Positions 51,825 to 54,498 of a stretch of DNA of 54,498 nucleotides are shown here, in pieces. Origin of the DNA: Flavobacterium azizsancarii (GTDB taxonomy: Bacteria > Bacteroidota > Bacteroidia > Flavobacteriales > Flavobacteriaceae). Every line of letters starts with the position of its first letter. Within the stretch, counting starts at the first letter, position 1. Made by a program: the position numbers and the translations under genes. The DNA lies in the NCBI RefSeq assembly GCF_027980145.1, contig NZ_JAMZNK010000038.1, positions 1-54,498 on the forward strand, given 5' to 3'. Under the pieces are notes generated by a model. That model was not told the origin of the DNA and ran no database searches. It saw only the letters and a list, made by a program, of their open reading frames with translations.

Positions 51825-52592
51825 CTATTTGCTGTTTTTCTTTATAATTTCTTGCGCTAAATTAATATAATTAACCGCTCCTTTGCTTGTTGCGTCATAG
51901 TTTATGATGCTTTCGCCAAAACTTGGAGCCTCGCTTAATTTTACATTTCGCTGGATAACGGTATCAAAAACCATATCGTTGAAGTGTTTTTGAACCTCTT
52001 CTACAACCTGATTTGATAAACGTAATCTTGAATCGTACATGGTTAGTAACAATCCTTCGATATCAAGGTCCGGGTTGTGTATTTTTTGAATACTTTTTAT
52101 GGTATTCAATAATTTTCCTAATCCTTCAAGTGCAAAATATTCACATTGAATTGGAATTACTACTGAGTCAGCTGCTGTTAAGGCATTCAAAGTTAGTAAA
52201 CCCAATGAAGGTGCACAGTCGATAATGATATAATCATATTCGTCTTTTACACTTTCTAACGCTTTTTTAAGCATATATTCTCTGTTTTCTTTGTCAACCA
52301 ATTCGATTTCGATGGCAACAAGATCAATGTGAGCCGGGATCACATCAACATTTACAGCTGAACATTTTATAATGGTTTCTTTTGGGGTGTTGCTGTGTTC
52401 AAGTATCTGGTAGGTACCAATCTCAACAGATTCTACATCAATCCCAAGGCCAGATGTAGCATTGGCTTGAGGATCAGCATCAATCAATAATACTTTTTTT
52501 TCTAAAACACCCAATGAGGCCGCAAGATTTACTGATGTAGTAGTTTTTCCAACGCCTCCTTTTTGATTAGCAATCGCAATGATTTTGCCCAT
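51825..52592 (-). CDS. parA: Chromosome-partitioning ATPase ParA
   Basis: A 255-residue deviant Walker ATPase. The P-loop is KGGVGKTT (11-18), with signature Lys11, followed by LLIDADPQANATSGLG and IIIDCAPSLGLLTLNAL. ParA forms DNA-bound dimers that move ParB-parS complexes along the nucleoid. It is the first gene of a row with parB, DUF5683, dapB, lepB and wbqC. Confidence 0.95.
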   Translation of the reverse strand: MGKIIAIANQKGGVGKTTTSVNLAASLGVLEKKVLLIDADPQANATSGLGIDVESVEIGTYQILEHSNTPKETIIKCSAVNVDVIPAHIDLVAIEIELVDKENREYMLKKALESVKDEYDYIIIDCAPSLGLLTLNALTAADSVVIPIQCEYFALEGLGKLLNTIKSIQKIHNPDLDIEGLLLTMYDSRLRLSNQVVEEVQKHFNDMVFDTVIQRNVKLSEAPSFGESIINYDATSKGAVNYINLAQEIIKKNSK

Positions 52593-52901
52593 TTATTTTC
52601 TGAATTTTGAACCGTAAAAATACAATTATTTATGGTTTCTGAAAATCTATTTTGTTAACATTTAAGAAACTTCGATTAATCGTGGTATGGTACGTGTTTT
52701 GTTGAATTTTATTTCTTCTTGTTACGAAAATTAGTGCCGAAATTTCTTTCTGTTTTATTATTGTTTTTCATTTAAAAGGGTTGATATGACGTTTAGGTTC
52801 AAAAAATAAATTTTTTGGTGTTAAATTTTGATTTACTTATTGATTTTTTGGATTTTTGCGAAATTGTCTAGTTTTCAATCTATTATTTTTTGAAATGTTT
52901 T
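52593..52901. other. AT-rich intergenic region upstream of parA
   Basis: About 310 bp with no gene. No clear TAnnTTTG was found on the minus strand for parA, and I see no repeat or hairpin with a convincing stem. Confidence 0.5.
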
Positions 52902-53780
52902 TTAACTTCTCTGTTTTTTAGTTTCACTAGGATTATATCCAAAATGACTTTTATACAAACGAGAAAAATGAGAAACGTTCTCGTAACCCACTTCGTAACA
53001 TACATCTGCAATTGTCAATTGCGTAGTAAGAAATAGTTCCTTTGCTTTATGTAATCGTTTTTCCTGAATCCATTTTGCAGGAGTTATATGAAACAAAGAC
53101 TCAAATTCCCGACGAAAAGTTGATAAGCTTCTTCCGGATATGTAGGCCAGTTCCTGTAGAGAATAAGGCTGTAGATAATGTTGTTCTATCGTTTTTAACA
53201 AATCTCTGGTTTCATTGCGATCGATATTTATTAACTGATTTAAAAACGTTGGATTAGCTTGTGAAAGATCATAAAGTAATTCTAAAATTTTTAGTTTAAA
53301 CAATCCTGTTTTTATAGTTTCGTTGTCATCAAAATAGGGTTTCAATGAAGTCAGGAATGATTTTAAACGTTCTCCATACGGATGAATTATTGCTTTGTCA
53401 TAATTTTCTAATTCTGAATAATGATCCATTTCTATCAATTTAATAAAATCAATAATGATATCTTTCTTTAAGGAAAAAGACACACTTTCGTACATGAAAT
53501 CATTTAATGCATCTCCAGTTTTTAGAATTTCAACATAAGTGGCCTTTTTTATTAGTAACATTTCACCTTTTTTCACTGAATAAAGTTGATTGCCAATCTG
53601 CAATTCATTTGATCCTTCTATTGCAAATAACAAAAAATGATCTTTCAATAAATTCTGTTTATGAAATGGTGTCTTATGCTGTTGTCGACAAATTTCTGTT
53701 TTACCAATTTTATCTGATGTTATAATAATATGTGTTCCCGGATATGAATCTTGGTCTCCTGTTTGTTTTATAACGTTCAT
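52902..53780 (-). CDS. AraC family transcriptional regulator
   Basis: A 292-residue regulator. The N-terminal half (about 1-165) is a cupin-like sensor domain (NELQIGNQLYSVKKGEMLLIKKATYVE). The C-terminal half (about 188-288) holds two helix-turn-helices: LQELAYISGRSLSTFRREFESLFHITPAKWIQ and IADVCYEVGYENVSHFSRLYKSHFGYNPSE. It is divergent from a Rid-family gene with 153 bp between starts, so that gene is a likely target, but the effector is unknown. Confidence 0.92.
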   Translation of the reverse strand: MNVIKQTGDQDSYPGTHIIITSDKIGKTEICRQQHKTPFHKQNLLKDHFLLFAIEGSNELQIGNQLYSVKKGEMLLIKKATYVEILKTGDALNDFMYESVSFSLKKDIIIDFIKLIEMDHYSELENYDKAIIHPYGERLKSFLTSLKPYFDDNETIKTGLFKLKILELLYDLSQANPTFLNQLINIDRNETRDLLKTIEQHYLQPYSLQELAYISGRSLSTFRREFESLFHITPAKWIQEKRLHKAKELFLTTQLTIADVCYEVGYENVSHFSRLYKSHFGYNPSETKKQRS

Positions 53781-53933
53781 AATATTTTTTTTGTGAATGT
53801 ATAAATATTCTTACTATTAATTTTTGTAAATACAAATAACTTAGATTGACACGAATAGTCATGTAGTAAGGCGTTTTAAGAAAAATCGAAATAAAGAATG
53901 TAATAGATCTTTGTAAAAACTAATTTATAAAAA

Positions 53934-54323
53934 ATGTCAAAATTTAAAAATTCAGAAAAAGTATTTGAGATTAAAGGATTATCTCAGGCAGTTGTAATTC
54001 CATTTGAAAACCAGAAAATGATTATCCTTTCCGGGCAAATTCCACTTAACAAGCAAGGCGAATTAGTTGGTAATGATGTAGCGACACAATCAATTCAAAT
54101 TTTTGAAAATATCAAAAGCATTTTAGAAACATGCGGAGCTACTCTCAATGATATTGTAAAACTGGGAATTTTTATAACCGATATTTCGCAAATCGCAGGA
54201 TACAGAGAGGCAAGAGACCAGTTTATTAATCTTGATATGCCGCCAACAAGTACACTTGTAGAGGTTAAAGGATTGTTTAGAAACGATGTTTTTGTTGAAA
54301 TAGAAGCTGTTGCAATGTTGTGA
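53934..54323 (+). CDS. Rid-family (YjgF/YER057c/UK114) protein lacking the key arginine
   Basis: A 129-residue single-domain protein with the Rid fold (ILSGQIPLNKQGELVG, VKLGIFITDISQIAGYREARDQF, VEVKGLF...VEIEAVAML). True RidA enzymes hydrolyse reactive enamines and need a conserved Arg (Arg105) in the PARTT or PARSC block. The matching block here is PPTSTLVEV, with Ser106 at that position. It therefore probably belongs to one of the Rid4-7 subfamilies and may act in a specific degradation pathway instead. It is divergent from an AraC regulator. Confidence 0.87.
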   Translation: MSKFKNSEKVFEIKGLSQAVVIPFENQKMIILSGQIPLNKQGELVGNDVATQSIQIFENIKSILETCGATLNDIVKLGIFITDISQIAGYREARDQFINLDMPPTSTLVEVKGLFRNDVFVEIEAVAML

Positions 54324-54357
54324 AATTAACAAAAAGTCTTTTCAAAATAATATTGTT

Positions 54358-54384
54358 GAGCCGCAGGATTTTTACCTGCGGCTC
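54358..54384 (+). terminator. Terminator of the Rid-family gene and group IIC intron target
   Basis: GAGCCGCAGG (54358-54367) pairs with CCTGCGGCTC (54375-54384) over a 7-nt loop, followed by TTCTTGTT and then the intron 5' end. Group IIC introns typically insert just after such hairpins. Confidence 0.8.
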
Positions 54385-54392
54385 TTCTTGTT

Positions 54393-54498
54393 GTGTGCCC
54401 AGCATGGGCGATAACTCTAGGGTGTAAGTCCCGAACACGCCTTTACAGTGGGAAGTGTTAGCTGAATGCAAGGGTGTCCATCGCGAGGTGGAATCTGA
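54393..54498 (+). mobile_element. Group IIC intron, 5' end, cut by the window edge
   Basis: From 54393 the sequence starts GTGTGCCC and continues AGCATGGGCGATAACTCTAG, then GGGTG-AAGTCCCGAAC, AAGTGTTAGC, AAGGGTGTCC and GAGGTGGAATCTGA. I recall this order of blocks as domain I of the Oceanobacillus O.i.I1 group IIC intron, the one whose crystal structure is known. The left boundary is fixed by the GUGUG start 8 nt after the terminator stem. The rest of the ribozyme and any reverse transcriptase gene lie outside the window. Confidence 0.9.

Noticed and set aside
1..54498. tRNA or rRNA genes
   Set aside because: No cloverleaf-like or rRNA-like segment was recognised by eye in the intergenic regions; a tRNA scan was not possible here.

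Overview
The window looks like a chromosomal segment of a Flavobacterium-like member of the Bacteroidota. It is AT-rich, and genes are preceded by TAnnTTTG -7 elements, sometimes with an upstream TTG, rather than by strong Shine-Dalgarno sites. The gene content fits: a HmuY-type heme lipoprotein, TonB with its C-terminal domain, DUF6607, DUF5683 and WbqC genes, and a parA-parB-DUF5683-dapB-lepB-wbqC row. All identifications come from reading the sequence and recalling families; no database was searched.

Layout. 0-4.4 kb: a heme-acquisition locus with a TonB-dependent receptor and a HmuY-like lipoprotein, divergent from a DUF6607 gene through mirror-image promoters. 4.6-9.3 kb: a tight operon of two SGNH hydrolases (the second with a LysM domain) and an MBOAT acyltransferase, probably an envelope-glycan O-acylation system. 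9.4-11.9 kb: ffh and folD. 11.9-12.9 kb: a gene-free island of palindromes and a structured element. 12.9-16.4 kb: a membrane protein, a winged-helix regulator and a DUF4173-like membrane protein with two matching palindromic operators, then a CorA transporter. 16.6-20.9 kb: rluF, a P450/monooxygenase pair divergent from an ArsR-type regulator, and an alpha/beta hydrolase. 21.3-25.3 kb: a coiled-coil protein with a degenerate zinc ribbon, a Nif3-like protein, a KilA-N gene inserted between direct copies of the lpxK promoter and start, and lpxK. 25.3-29.4 kb: a hybrid histidine kinase, gap and lipA. 29.7-31.7 kb: tandem M48 proteases. 31.7-36.2 kb: a PH-domain protein, tonB, an ECF sigma factor, a glycosyltransferase, a PaiB-like protein and a GNAT. 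36.4-40.6 kb: murB, DUF2461, a rhodanese-thioredoxin lipoprotein, a 106-bp tandem repeat and recF. 41.0-47.3 kb: a TPR protein, ribH, mutL, two rhomboids and an EEP-family enzyme. 47.3-52.6 kb: wbqC, lepB, dapB, DUF5683, parB and parA. 52.9-54.5 kb: an AraC regulator divergent from a Rid-family gene, whose terminator is directly followed by the 5' end of a group IIC intron cut by the window edge.

Most genes are core housekeeping. The points most worth a second look are the LysM/SGNH/MBOAT operon, the KilA-N cassette that duplicated the lpxK promoter, the regulator with paired palindromic operators, the P450 without the usual I-helix acid-alcohol pair, the MutL with eroded endonuclease motifs, the cysteine-less zinc ribbon, the group IIC intron, and several families of intergenic palindromes.
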